From: Reticulitermes lucifugus
Lineage: Eukaryota > Arthropoda > Insecta > Blattodea > Rhinotermitidae
Direction: 5' to 3'
Assembly: GCA_026260175.1 (NCBI GenBank)
Contig: JAKCWW010001746.1
Coordinates: 1 to 64,000 of the forward strand
Length of the DNA: 64,000 bases
A model generated the notes under the pieces. The model saw nothing but the letters and a program-made list of their open reading frames with translations. It made no database searches and had not been told where the DNA came from. Shown in pieces: positions 24,951 to 38,096 of this stretch. How positions within the stretch are numbered: the first letter of the stretch is position 1; each line of letters starts with the position of its first letter. Made by a program: the position numbers and the translations under genes.

Positions 24951-25420
24951 TTTTTGTGGCTACTGGTGTTTCATATTCTGATTGATAAAAATTAATCTCT
25001 CCCGGATTTACTGCTGTTTATCCAATCAGCGTACTTCTTTAACATCCAAGTCTTCTGGGATGTGACGCCATGTTGAGAGGTAAATATATTCCAATGTTTC
25101 GGAGGAGCGTGCTGTACCCGTCTCCAGGGTTTAATAGTGTATTACAGTATACAAACACGCGATTTTGACAAGATACAAAATTCTCGAATATTAAACGTTT
25201 TTGGTGCACATAGAAACCACTGAAATTTAAAAGGGTCAATTACGCTCTTAGACAGTATGAGACATCAATTATGCTGGTACCAAGGAACGACTTTTCCTAT
25301 TGAAAGGAATTAGACATAGCTTAAACGCAATTCTGTGATTTACGTGGAAGAAGAGTAAGGTGCGACAGGATATCAGAACTTAGTCAGATACACAATAGAG
25401 CTTGGAATCTACTGTTAATG

Positions 25421-25473
25421 TTCTTAAAGTGAGAAGATACTTCTTAAAGTGAGAAGATACTTCTCACTTTAAG
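25421..25473. repeat. 20-bp tandem duplication fused to an inverted copy
   Basis: TTCTTAAAGTGAGAAGATAC occurs twice head to tail (25421-25440 and 25441-25460). It is followed at once by the inverse TTCTCACTTTAAG. The second unit and the inverse form a perfect hairpin with 14-bp arms and a 3-base loop (25443-25473). This is a local rearrangement signature. No gene is linked to it. Confidence 0.9.
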
Positions 25474-25479
25474 AGAATG

Positions 25480-26880
25480 AAAGAACGATGTCTGCCATCG
25501 ACTTACGCTCATTATATGTGGGATGCTTTGCCGAAATTCTAGAAACTTGTTTTAATGCCAAACTCTCACCATCGGTTGATGCTCCTATAAGGGAAATTTA
25601 GTCGAAAGTCACATTTAACAGAAGAAAGCAAAGTCCTTCTTAAGAATCTATTATTCGCTAAGCAGGCCAAGCCGTTTACGGCCTCGTATAAGCCGAAGAT
25701 GTGAGATTTGAAGTTCTCAGAGCGATGTTGATGAAGATTTAAATATTCTGGAATACGACACCGTACTCTTTAATCAAACATTTCTGACTTTTCGCAGAAG
25801 CTTCCTGCCTCCCTCTTCATGACACTAGCAGCATATTCCAAAAGACCTGAATCTTCAACCCGATGGTTTATTATCGTTTTCATGAGAGCTTTGCACTGGC
25901 TCTCTAAACTTTAAGGTTTTCGACTACCACAGGTTGTAGAGTGAACCACAGAGAATCGATAATGTTTAGGAGTTAAACCCACTTATCAAGCCACTACCAC
26001 AGAAAGTACCTAAATATAAAGTTAAAGCAAACAATTCTGTGAAGGTAATTCGGTGACCTCTGATTTAATTTGGGTATTGGACCAGTAATACTATAGTTTC
26101 TTTTTTTGTTTCCGAGTCAAGTTTGCGGGCTCGAAATTTCCAAAGTTTCACTCTGTGGTAACCCACAGTATACCCCTTTACTAAGAGGACTGCTTCTGTA
26201 GAATGTAGTGTTAGTAGTGGAAAATAGCTTCACAATACATAAAGGAAATCCGACAGGGTAAAATGGTCTTTTATACAGATGGTTTCATGTTGGCACTGTC
26301 AAAGTGTAAAAATATTAAAATTGAAAAGATAAAAGGCATAAGTTTTCCTAAATCTGAACAACGAGACATCAACCTGTCGAGCTAGGCTCAGCGCATTTCT
26401 AATGGGCCTATTCAACTTTTGGCCACTAGTTAACTCATGGGAAATTCGTACGGTAATTACTTTTCAGGAGAATTGGTAAAAGCCAGGGTGTCTCTGGCCG
26501 TGGTGGCGAATATAAGATTTCCGCCCTTCCTGTTAACTTCCCTCTTCCAACCCTTAAGCAGACACTTCCACTTGGATCTCCATATTTCAGCCCGTAGCAT
26601 TTGTCACAAGAGTGACTGGATATTCCCGGCTCCTGAGGATTAGAAGTATCTAAATTAGAAATGGTAAATATTCTTGGGTTGAGTTAAATAAAAACACACA
26701 AATTAAATTGGTGTGAAATGAAAACTTATTGCACAACCTTCTTTGAAGTTATCTGCTTTCCTTCATCTTACTTTACGGGCAGATACATAAATATTAACTT
26801 ATGTATGTCACAATAAGGCACGTAAACGTTGTATACACGGAGTAGATTTATAATTGCCTTCTGTCAAGAGAAGTTTATGT
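25480..26880. other. No recognisable gene
   Basis: Unassigned AT-rich DNA. A slightly GC-richer patch near 26455-26640 has no recognisable family. Confidence 0.5.
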
Positions 26881-26882
26881 GG

Positions 26883-26930
26883 TATTATTATTGTTATTAG
26901 TATCAGTATTAATAGTAGTAGTAGTAGTAA
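26883..26930. repeat. Trinucleotide microsatellite, TTA then TAG
   Basis: An impure TTA/TTG run passes into five or six TAG units. Ordinary simple repeat. Confidence 0.75.
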
Positions 26931-27529
26931 CACAACCGTATCGCTTCTTTAAGGTTATTTCGGTTACCAGAGCATCTGCGAAACCAAAAGTGTTCCACCG
27001 CTTTGCAGGCGTCCTCCTGATAACCGCCTACCTTTGTGCTTATGAGTCCCGAGCTGCTGCCTTGTTTTAAACTCCTTCCGTTTTTAAATGTATGTTTAAT
27101 CCTTAGTAACATTCGCTTTTATGCAGGAAATAAAGCCACAGTGGGATGTCAGGCAATTTCCGTCACAAATTTCAATTACGCTGAGATATTAGATTGGTAA
27201 GTTTCTGTCTCTGCGTGATGATTATACAAGAATTTCCAGTTATCAGTCCTAACATATTCATTGATTTCTCTAAAATATTTCTTGTTAAAATGTTAAGAGT
27301 TGGTATTTTTTTTCTGTGTCATGCTGATATGTCGTTTATAAATTTGATGAAAAATATCTCAAACTCTTTTGTATTTATGGCTTAAAATTCTGTTACCTTG
27401 TTACCGGAAGTATGGCAAGGTGCAGCTATCATTTTTTAAATGGTACATGTAATTAATAATTATTGATTGACTGTAATATTAGAATTGCCGACATTTGTGT
27501 TAGAGTGTGTAATATTACTGCTTCGCTTC

Positions 27530-28265
27530 CAGGAAGCCCCAGATTCACATTTAGGCCCGGGAATCGACTATCCTGACTGAGGCTTCTCGTAGTATGTTTG
27601 TGTTTAGCCTCTCCAGACAAATTCCAGGTAATACTTCAAATTAGATCATGAACGATTTCTTCTAGATCCATTCCTAGTCACAAATTATCCCATAATTTCA
27701 CGCCGTATAGTAAAAGTCAAAAATAAATATATAAAATGTTAATTTAATGAATAGATGGCACTATAAAGTAACTTTTAAAATACCTTATTATTTGACAAGT
27801 ATCATGTTAAAGAACTCCACAGGCTGTGCATCCAATTGGTTGTTGATTTATCTGTGTTTAGGGTTTCCTTCATTCGAATCTACATCGCCTTCCTCAGCTT
27901 TTAGGTCAGGTGCTTTGTCTTTCCGCTCACTCTCACATAGCTTTTGCTTCCGATATTTTTTTTAATAAATATGTCTAGAGTCACTTATTTCCTATTCGCT
28001 GCCCACATTGACTTCCAGTTCACTACAAGTTGTCAAATATTGTATGGCCATTCATCTCGAGAGCTCCACCTGATTACACCAAATCAATCGCCTTAATATA
28101 TATCTATCGACCCATTTAGCTTTGGCGGCGCCGTTTATGACTTTTATTCTGGAGGTACCCGGCTCGAACCTCTGTCACGACACCGTGCACTCTGACTGGG
28201 GATACTTCCTCCAGGCAAAAGTCGTGTAGCACCACAATTAGTCCACGACAGTTTCCTTAAAATCG
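27530..28265 (+). repeat. Two SINE family 4-like fragments, tentative
   Basis: Near 27550-27645 a TATCCTGACTGAGGCTTCTC stretch is followed by CTCCAGACAAATTCCAGGTA. Near 28150-28250 a box B-like CCCGGCTCGAACCTCTG is followed by CCAGGCAAAAGTCGTGTAGC. Both echo the body of the element at 18.9 kb. The pieces are short and worn, so the family call is weak. Sequence between them is unassigned. Confidence 0.3.
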
Positions 28266-28299
28266 TTGCCACTTCATTTTTACCAGTCATCCTATCAAC

Positions 28300-29555
28300 G
28301 GTGCTATATAGTCTGAAATACGTGAAACGTCACAAAAGAAAGATCACAAAAGAGAAAGACCAAAGCGAATGAAAGGACGTAGGTAAAGATTAGGGAGTGT
28401 GGAGCGAAGCCTTACACACCGTATATGGTGTTTCTTTCCGTGGCTTTATTACAAAAGATTTTGTCCATTTCTCTCATGTCTGATCTGCAATTAGAGTAAC
28501 ATTATTTAGGACAAATTTAATTTTGCTTTCTGGCTCACTATATTCTTTTATAATTTTATAGCAGAAAAGGCGAAAAAATATATTACAAATTCTTTACTTT
28601 GTTTCTTTAAGAAAAGCGACTCTTACACCTTTGCTTCCTACAATTCTTTACTTCTAGTACTGAAAAATGTTTCAAATTGTTATTGCACCATGCGCATATT
28701 CTTCACGAAATTGCCTTCTCTGCAATATTACTTTTCAGCACAACGGCGTTACAAACATTTATGTTTAATGCATTTCAGTTGAAATTCGGTAAGTTCTCAC
28801 TTTAAGCTTTGAAATCTCTGGAAAGTTGAGAATTTACTGATCGGTAATGTTGCAGACTTTTACTTGTAGTTTGGTTAGTTTTGTTCTTAAAGGAGCACTT
28901 GACTTTCGATAAACCTGCTCTGTACAATATATTGTGATGAACACCCAGTGACTCGTTACAAACTCAACCAATCTATTTTCCAGTGTTACAGTAAAGGTAC
29001 TTATGATGAATTAATGCACGTACATTAGGTGAAAACTTCGTGTCTGTTTACATCTTATAGTGCCTGTCATATGTTTTATGTGTAGTCACTGATCATACAT
29101 TTAATCAAATCAGAGTAAGGAGTAAAAACATTTTAGCTTATTCACTTCTGGGTTATGACACCTTGTAGATTTTATGTGGTTACAAGAATTTTGTAGGAAT
29201 ACTTACAGCTACGTTGGCGGGAGCTTATGCCTCCTACATGTTGATAATATTTACTAGCACAGTAGGCCTACATATTATTATAGCTTACAAAACCACAATA
29301 GGCCTGTAGATCTTCGCCATGATGTAAACCAAAAACAAAAAACTCAATACAAAATATATGGGAAAAATAATTCTATGCCGCTGATTTTATGCTTCAGACA
29401 GAATAAGCGTGCACGTTAAAGTTAAATCGTAACAAACCCGAACCTTCTTTTAACAAACCCGTAGCCAAGGATCAGTAAAGCTCATTGATTGATTCTTCTT
29501 CATGGGCTCATCGGAACTTTTCCGGCCATGACCTTCATTAATTGGAGTTTGGAAA
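28300..29555. other. No recognisable gene
   Basis: Nothing named in this AT-rich stretch. Confidence 0.5.
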
Positions 29556-29559
29556 GAAG

Positions 29560-29900
29560 AGTGATTTACGTGGCAGGGTTGTTAACTCTACGCCCAAAAT
29601 CCAACCAGGAGGACCAGGATTTTACATCGGGGTTTACTCCTATAGGGGGGTTGGCCGACGCCTAAAGACCCCACCTGCCCTATGTTGAGGGACACGCTTC
29701 GTCTGGCTCCTCCGCTAAGGTCTATCTGGCTTCGGTGTCCCTGCTGGTAGTTAAACTACCGCCGACATAACGTCCAGCTTTCTTTACGCACGCAACATTC
29801 CTCGGCCGGACCTACGTGGGCATTTGTAAAGGTGGTGGCCACTGGGAAGAATGGAGAATTACTGGACGGCAGTGGATCTTAGCTCTTAATTTTCCTAGTA
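29560..29900. repeat. GC-rich unclassified repeat-like block
   Basis: A 340-bp block much richer in G+C than its flanks includes GACCCCACCTGCCCTATGTT and GGTGTCCCTGCTGGTAGTTA. It has no frame worth naming. The sharp change in composition suggests an inserted repeat or the 5' part of a LINE, but I cannot prove either. Confidence 0.4.
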
Positions 29901-30346
29901 GTCCCGAAGAGAAGTGTCGCCGATTGACATGCTCTGTTATTAATTGTTCAAAAGAACTAATATATTACAAGTTTTCATTCGTCATATAAGTTATGTTTTA
30001 AATGTTAACATTCTGGATTATGACACAGTTTTATACTTCTTGGTGGATAAGGCATTTCGGAGACGTCGACAAATAAATTAATTGATAAAGGATGCAGTCC
30101 GTGGGATGGTCGGCCCACATAACGGTGATTTTTCTTAGGCCTAAATTTGCACCAGGAGGAAGGATACGATATGTAACACCGTGGCATGAAGGCGAGGATC
30201 CAGTATAGCGAATTTATGAGAGTGATGAAGTCCGCCTTGAAGTCTGAAAAGGTGTGTTATGAGGCCATTGCTTAATTACAAGTTTCAGCATACCTTAGTA
30301 CATTTTAGTACTGAAGCCATAGAAAGCAGTCCCGTGGGTAGTGCGG

Positions 30347-30375
30347 ATGAATAAATGAATGAATGAATGAATGAA
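30347..30375. repeat. (GAAT)n microsatellite
   Basis: About six GAAT/AATG units in a row, with one imperfect unit. Confidence 0.8.
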
Positions 30376-31022
30376 CATGAGGCTTTCATTTTTCTGTCTA
30401 CTCTTGCATTTCTCTCCAGGTCCATCTGTACTCCGTTAAAGGCGTTTGTCGCTAGCGATATTTATTATAATTAATATCGGTGTAAACAGAATGACTACAG
30501 GACTGCTGCGAAACAAGGGGAAACACGCTGGAGAGTAAGTGTAGAATTTCGAAGGAGATGACGGTTTCAAACCAACGGACTGCTTCAGCGCGCTTAGTAT
30601 TTAGATGTAACTAAACCACGAATTCTCTGACGTTTCACCGTAGATGAATTGAAGCAAATTATTGCTTAAAGATCTCAAATATATGGCATCGAATATTTTC
30701 CTTGCTTCACTAACCGTTTCCTATTTGTGGAGTATATAACAAATATTTCTCCATTACTTGCCTATCAAGTCAGTGTTTGAATATAAGCCGATGTCTGCGT
30801 AGGATGCATAAGTATTTACGGCAGGTGCATAGAGGGAAAGCGATTTTAACCTACAACAAGACACCTATGAAGGCGGCCTCTTAGAGGGAGAAGGAGTCGG
30901 TGTGGCCACCTGGATACATTTCTTGTTTTTGGTGAAAATCTCATTTTCTCCATGCACCTGCTACCACGCTAACATTCAAGCATCACCCTTGCAGTGCGTT
31001 CATACTCTGACAGACCGGGAAT

Positions 31023-31490
31023 TGTGATAGCTGTGACTATACTAGATATCTTAAAAAAATGCTCTTATTGCGCACAACTAGAAGTTACTAAAATGTAGGA
31101 TCACAATGTTTCCAGAAACTTTTGTATTGGACAGGGGCTTGGCTGATTGCAAACGGGACGGATTCAGGCACAATAATTGCCAGTCTGCCTCAAATCCACA
31201 CGACAGTGTCATTGTTTAAATTAATCACATATGGAAAGCAGCTTGCTCCAAATTTATTTACAGTTGGCAACAGTTCACGGTAGCCGGGTCATGCACATAC
31301 CCGGCCTTCAAAGCTAAGCTGTCACGTTGGCATGACGTGAGAAACAAAATTTTCCAGACATTTGCACGATTAAATAACTTTAACAGTGTAGTGGCTAGGA
31401 CAAAAAGATTTATGTGATATGTATGGTGATGGAAGCGTGACAGAGCTCGAGTAGTCGATACTGACGGAGTGCCGTCTCTGCCCCGCCGCA
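31023..31490 (+). repeat. Unclassified dispersed repeat, copy B
   Basis: This partner of the repeat at 22941-23425 has the same order of shared blocks throughout its length and the same orientation, 8.1 kb away. Divergence is substantial (many substitutions and small gaps), so the two are old or separate insertions and not a recent duplication. Neither copy retains a shared open frame. Confidence 0.75.
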
Positions 31491-31499
31491 GATTGGTGT

Positions 31500-33425
31500 G
31501 CCTTAAGCAATAACATTAAATCTGTGGTACTAGTTTAAAGTACAGCCGTCTCTGTTGTTCGGACTGGTTGTCTCGGTTTGTACTGCGAGTCCTAATGGTC
31601 GCTTCCATGATGGGTTAGATTCTGTACTTTTAAAGATTAAAATCAACACCATACTTCAAAGACACATTTACGTTATTTATTACACGAAATTTTTACTGTT
31701 CAGCGTAGGTTTCTTCTGAGCAGGGCTGGCAGCTGTGCTTTCAGAATAGATGACGGGACAGAATTTAAAATGAGAGATTGACCTTGTAAGTAGTTACAAG
31801 ACTGCCAAAGTGCAGCGAACTTAGCTGCAAAAGAATTCTCTTAGAAGAAACTAGGAACTACATGATAAAGATCCTCCCCTTTCACTGCTGTCTTCAACAA
31901 ACGGCAGTTTGATGCAGCAGTCTTCCTGCATGAAAGAAAGAAATTACATTATTAAGAATATTGGTTGCTTTTCTTTCTGCACAACCGAGGAATATAGCTT
32001 CATTTCGGGTGATTGACGTGTGGTTAAGGAGGTATAATCCAATGATCATACGCCTTACAAGGGCAACATTCCTCCTTTTTCAGCAAAGAACAGTCTAATT
32101 TATTGGAGGCCTACTTTGCTTTGAAACGTCGTGTGCCACTGAATTTCAAAAATAAGTTATATCGTGATCATACGTTCTGAGTTAGACCTTTATGCAGTTT
32201 CTTTCCTTCTTTTTATATTTATTTTTATTTACAAAGACTGTCAGCAAATCAAAATGTTTGGAGTCAAATGATGGAAATATTAGAGAAGAAATAGTTCAAG
32301 AAGGAGTGCAGCAATGCTGTCGTGACCTAATTTTAAATGTCTTGGTATTTGGCTGCCAAAACGGAGAAAAATCACGACAAATCTGCCAGCTTAGTAGGGA
32401 TCCAGATAGTTCGATTTCAGAGCATTAATGCAGGTCTAATGTTACAGCCACTCTATGCAATCTGACTGCTCAGCTGAAATAAATAACTTATCTTTCATCC
32501 TGTCTACAAAAATGTTATTCCACATTTTGTAAACGGAGTAAGGCAGGGTAAACAAGCCATAAGAAACAGGAGTTTGTCTTGGAGTCTGATTCAAGTCGAC
32601 GATTTTGGTGACGTTTCCAAGTGGTAGTAATTTAGAAGTACATACACCTAGTGCAACAGATGAAAGAGAGCCAGACACCAACGTTTGCCGCTCTGCTACA
32701 TTTTCACATCTTAATTATTCCTTTGCAAACATTTAAGGCTGCAAGTAGAAGGAAGTGCCATCAAAAGGACTATTCGATCAAAGAACGCCCTCATCTCCAC
32801 CCCACCCCACCCATGCAACCAACACGTTTCCATCATTCATGTCATTGCCTTCTCGTGGTCGATGCTTTGCTCCGTCAACAGCAGCAACGTAAGAGGGAAA
32901 TATCGTTGGCTTCCTGCGGTTATTAATTAACTCTTAACTTCTAATTTATTAGCTTTAGTTAGTTAGTCTATTTCCCTGTTGGTACTTCCTGTTTACTCTG
33001 GAAGTTATACTTATTGTCCTTCTCACTCCTGTCTCTTACAAATTAAAGCTGTTGTTTACGTCCTGCCTTGGATCATAACCAGGATGAAGGGGAAGGATGG
33101 AATCCATTCAGAGCAACAACAATTTAGGCAAGGAAATGTGTTACGAAAAACTGGCTGAGCTTTGATTTACTCATGGTTTAAGAGATAACGAGTACTGTCC
33201 TCCGTGATTTAGTTCCATTTGTGATATCCGAAAATATTCTATACTGAAATTGAAAGTAGCAGGGTCATCCAAAATTATTTTAAATTTATACCAGACTAAA
33301 TGGCTTCATATTCCAGAAGACAGTATTCTTCTGGTTCGACGATATGTTTTTATTGCCTGGATGAATATTTGAATTTTTATTTTCACCAGTATGTCAGAAG
33401 TGGCTGTGGAATTCGACGGTCTCCT
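31500..33425. other. No recognisable gene
   Basis: Several frames of 60-90 codons occur (for example 32192-32428 with a hydrophobic N-terminus) but none has a family motif. No repeat was recognised. Confidence 0.5.
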
Positions 33426-33429
33426 AGAT

Positions 33430-34060
33430 AGTAGTCGTGGTCCGTGTTCAGCTTCCTACAGAATGGCTTTCGCACGTGTTCAGAATCTTAGCAAATACCG
33501 TGGGAATTATGCGCTGTCCTAACTAAGAGCTTGTGTTGTGTTTGGTATTCTGGAAAAATACAGTGACACATACGAAGCTTTCTAGATAGTGATTTTGGCA
33601 CATAAAGCTCTCTTATAAAATAGATGTCACGTGTTCAGCCTCCTGCAAAAGGACAATGGACCACAATCATTCTTCTTTAAAATGGCTTTCGCACGCGTCC
33701 ATCCTCCTATAAACTGGTTTCGACATGTGCTCAGCTTCCCACAAATAAGAGTGGGGCATATCTAATATTTTATAAAATGTCTTGTCATACACTTAACATT
33801 CTACTACATTTTCATTTTTTAGATTTTCTTGGCATTTGGATTTTTGCATTCTGTACGCGGTGTTTCTGCACCATGTGCACGGTGTAGAAACTCGCAGACG
33901 ACCATGATACAAATCCAGTAAATAAGAGTACGCACACTAAACCTCCTGGAAAATACATTCTACATATATTCAGCATTTTTTAAATAAAAGTGACACATTT
34001 ATAGTATCTATAAACTGGCTTTGTCATATGTCTAACAGTCAGAAACTGGAACTGACTATC
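33430..34060. repeat. Degenerate tandem repeat, period about 33-37 bp
   Basis: Variants of CACRTGTTCAGCYTCCTRCAAA recur at about 33440, 33476, 33628, 33691, 33724, 33930, 33966, 33999 and 34027. Neighbouring clear units lie 28-40 bp apart, and pieces between them look like decayed units. Typical shared parts are a CAYRTG start, a TTCAG/CTAA block, a YTCCT block and AAA followed by a TGGC- or GTG-type end. The array is far more worn than the 58-bp minisatellite. A near-perfect palindrome interrupts it at about 33863-33892. Confidence 0.5.
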
Positions 34061-36935
34061 TTTACAAAAGGACGTCAGACTCGCGATTGAATTACCATAA
34101 AACTATGACGTTCTCCAAGTGTGCTCGAGGGACAATCGGTTTGAAACACTGCCGCGTTTTCCGCTATCCTAAAAGTTTCCGTTTTTGCTTCGGCCTCTAA
34201 AAATCCAAATAATATATAGTACCTTAACAACTGCATTTAAGATTGATGGAGGCACAAGGTTCGTTTATTTTCAGTTCAAGAAATTTAACTTTAGCCACAA
34301 TTCGCAATGACCTAATTTGTAGATATAGGTTTGGTGAATTTGTATCCTAGGTATTTTCCTCAACATCTGCCTTAAAATTAAGACTTCCTCGAAAACATTG
34401 CTTCACGAAATAACTGGATTGAATTTAGTAATTAATTGTTTAATAATAGGAGTAATAATAATGATAAGTAATAAATATAATAAATACACGTAACAGATGA
34501 CATTACAAATACTATTAATTTATATTTAGTTAGTTTGTAACAATTTTGAATAGATAATCTGCGAATCTGCGTGTACATTTATATTTGAAACATTAAAATT
34601 CCTTTTCTCTTGAAATTTTGAAAGTAGACTACAACAACTCTTTTAAGAAATGGGACTGAAGGAAGTAACTTTAAATATTGAGGTTTCTTTTACAGTACAT
34701 GGAAAGCATAGTAGGTCATGTAAAACGTAAAATCCCAGAATAGCGAATCCATGTTTTATTTAGAAGGAAAATTGCTGACTATTTTGTATGTATTCCAGTC
34801 AAGATCATGGAAGTATTTCCACATAAGGTAAAGTAGTTGTAAAAGCCACGGCTAGCTTATCCTTATTTATGAATGAAGCTTATTTCTTGCGTAAGTCCAA
34901 GGTAACGTACTTCACATAATACAGTGTTTAATTAATTCAGCAAAGGCAGTCACACCTGCTATACATGAACGCTTCCAGAGATAAGAATCTGCCCTTAAAG
35001 GCGATGACTTCTCTTCATCCTGTGACGTATTTCTTTAGAACAGGAATATTTTTCGTGACAACTTCACTTACAAAATAATTAGTAAGCACTTTTGAAGAGA
35101 AGTATGTATTTTTTCTTACAAGTTTAATTACTCTTAACAGTAATACGTTCGTAGTTCTTAAACTTTTTCAACTTTATTTCAAAATGTGTTACCATTACAA
35201 AGATATTCTTCCACACGGACAATAATATTGCGTGTTACACTTTTTGTGAGTTTTAAAACAGAACTATAAGTTGGAGTCTGCTCATAATATTCTTTTAGCA
35301 TTTATGAGGTCTAGAACTAGATGATAAATTAACATTAAAACGGATCTCAAATAAATATGTGTTCAGTTAATTTACCTGACAAAATATAGGGACTATTGGC
35401 GATCTCAATAAACACAGTAAACAAATAAATCATCTGTAATATTATAAACATTTTTGTAGGAAGAAAACTCCCGGGGCACAATTTTGTGTCTTAGTTGCTT
35501 TTATGAATACTCGTCATATATTTAGCGACACTTTCAATTGATAGGATTGTACAGCGTCAAATAACAGGACATATAGTGTATAATGGACTTGAAAGGATGA
35601 AAAAGGAGGGTGGCTTAATTTAAAATCCCATTCTGGAATTTGCCTGGATGAATTCAGAATAATTATAAGAAACGTTATGTAGTTTATAAAACAACCGGGC
35701 TAAAATTTGAGCCCCGAAAATTCCGAAAAAAAGAACCGAAGGATTCTACTGACCGCCCGATCATGGCTTTTGGAGAGAACGGTGACGAGGATCATAAATA
35801 ATAGTTTAATTCCTTTCTTTATTTTATTTTCTGTTAATATTCATTTTTATAAATGCAATATTCACATTCATCTTATTATCTTCGCAGCAAGAGAAACATT
35901 GCAGACATGTTGAACTATTTGGGATCTGAGTTTCTCACAGTCGTCTGGAATTTGATGCAACAGACTGCAAGGCGTCACATATGAAAAGCCCGTAATCTTA
36001 ATGGCTTATAGCATACAAACTCCTCAATTCCTTCCCATTAACTTGAGGAAATACGAAATAAAGTAATGCTATAAGACACAGACAATCTATTGCTTATGTC
36101 TCTCAATAAAACTTTCAAACTCCATTGTCTAAACCCTGGGCAGAAATTCCCATTTTCAGGCATCTGGTTGCCGCATGACTAAGCCCCTCTGTGCCTCTCG
36201 CACTTGGCAAGGAATCCATCTATTGAGCACGTATGACGTCAAAGCATAAATTAAGGTATTTAGCAACACTTACCATAGTGAAAAAATTTGGCATAATGTT
36301 CTCTGCGACTTTCTGACATATATAGGTAACGCAAAATTTACGTTAATTACGATTCAACGTGATTTCCTATTATTTATTTTTAGTTCGTTATTTTAAGTGA
36401 AGACTAAACACACGGTGACATTGAAATTTTAAAGCCTAAATAAGGTGATTTGAAAGTCATTACCAGGCACATATTACACTCCATAATTTGCAATGAAATC
36501 TGAAGGCAACGAAACTGAAAATAAATAAAATTTTCGAGTAATGCTACCACTTTTGGTAACACAACTGTTCATGAGTCGGTTAAAATGAATAAGTAAATTA
36601 ACAGCATAGCAAATCCTCTGTGAAAAGTTTCATTATATATGTGTAACAGAAGGAAAACATAGACAACACAATTTACGGATACAGACTTATTTCATCCAGT
36701 GTTAAAATTATTCAGCAAAAGACGATACTTTTTTAAATAAATGGTTAAATTTGTTTCAAATATTTTCCTAAAAATCTTGATGTCAGCAGCACTCGAATTG
36801 ATAAAATTGAATAGAATAGAATTAAAGATGTTATACAATTATGGATATCATAATAGATATTATACCTTGTCAACAAAATATTTGTATGCTACTATTATTA
36901 ACCTGCAATATTTTGCTTCACCTAATACCAAAAAT
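34061..36935. other. No recognisable gene
   Basis: AT-rich, with no frame, repeat or RNA signature that I can support. Confidence 0.5.
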
Positions 36936-36936
36936 C

Positions 36937-37077
36937 AGAGGTCTCTGCGACGAGCTGGTCCTTCGTCCAGAGGAGTCCTACCGAATGTGGTATGTCTCAA
37001 TTGTGTGTGACCATGAAACCTCGACGACGAAACGAGGAGGCCCAGGCCCATATAGGGCTGTCGAGCCATAAAAAAAA
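36937..37077 (+). repeat. SINE family 2, 5'-truncated copy
   Basis: Only the 3' part of the family is present. It starts at AGAGGTCTCTGCGACGAGCT, runs through GAGGAGTCCTACCGAATGTG, and ends with TATAGGGCTGTCGAGCCAT plus eight A residues. The tRNA-like head is missing. Sequence identity to the copy at 15.3 kb is high over the shared part. Confidence 0.85.
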
Positions 37078-37080
37078 CAT

Positions 37081-38090
37081 TACACCTATAAGATTACAAA
37101 GGGATTATTACTGGATAATCTTACAACTATTTGCATTAGGAACCTAAATGTGCTTGTAATATTGATTGCTTATTATTTTCCATCCCAAGTGCATAATGAT
37201 GAGAACAGCCGGTTAATCTTGATATTATCTTGGTTTCGGTGTTTATTTGTAACATGCGTATAAGTACACAGGCGCGCAGAGCACATATACCAATAAATTT
37301 TTATTTTCTGCATATTCTAAAATCTGAGATAACTAATAAGTGTCAAGTCTCCCATTTTTCCACTTAATGCATTTTCTGCGAGTAGGTTTAACCGTTTGAA
37401 CACTAAAATAAGTCTACACTACACAAGAAGTTGTAGTTCGCACCTAATAATGAACACAGTGCGCTTATATTATAAAAACTAAATGGTGAATACTATATAG
37501 GGAAATAAGAGCTCTCTATTATAAAAATCATGCAGGACACATAATTAATGCGGGGGAAAAAGCAGAATGTTTGGTGTTGAACTGGCAGTACACATATTAA
37601 CCACTTCGATTTAAAGGGTTAATCGGAATTGCCTCTGCATTAGGAAACCACGGCTCTCTTGATGGATGCTGAACTAGTTCGTGTATTACTTGCGTCTAAT
37701 CTATTTATGGGCCCTTGATATAAGTACATAAGTACGTAATTACATTGGCGAATAAATTGGAGTGTAGGTAGTAAGACGAACACTGAAATGACTGTGAGGA
37801 AAGTAGAGTGATCCTGAGCCGTTAGCACGTAGCAGTATAAGTGAAAAAAGTTGTATAAAGCCGTGTCTACTGATCCTGTAAGGCAAAACACACTCTTACG
37901 GAAGGGGTTTGAATCTCAGAGGAACACATTTTAATCCATCCGTACAAAACGAGTGTGTGCTACCTTTCCGTAGCATTACAACCGGGATGTCCCAGGTCGT
38001 AACCAACGAAAATTAGATTTGATAATTTGTGGTTCGACCTAGGTGTTCCGCGATAAATTGTACGTATTGCGCCATCTTTTGACAAACCTT
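37081..38090. other. No recognisable gene
   Basis: Unassigned. A GGTTTGAATCTCAG box B-like stretch near 37905 hints at an old SINE, but there is not enough to call it. Confidence 0.45.
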
Positions 38091-38096
38091 TGGAAA

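Noticed and set aside
30821-30961. Inverted GCAGGTGCAT words 120 bp apart as a MITE
   Set aside because: The arms are only about 14 bp with a mismatch, no target duplication is visible, and nothing else is shared.
32192-32428. 78-codon frame with a signal-peptide-like hydrophobic start
   Set aside because: T-rich DNA gives F/L-rich N-termini by chance, and nothing downstream supports a secreted protein.
36234-36241. Perfect TGACGTCA (CRE-type site)
   Set aside because: One 8-mer in 64 kb is expected by chance often enough, and no promoter or gene is nearby.
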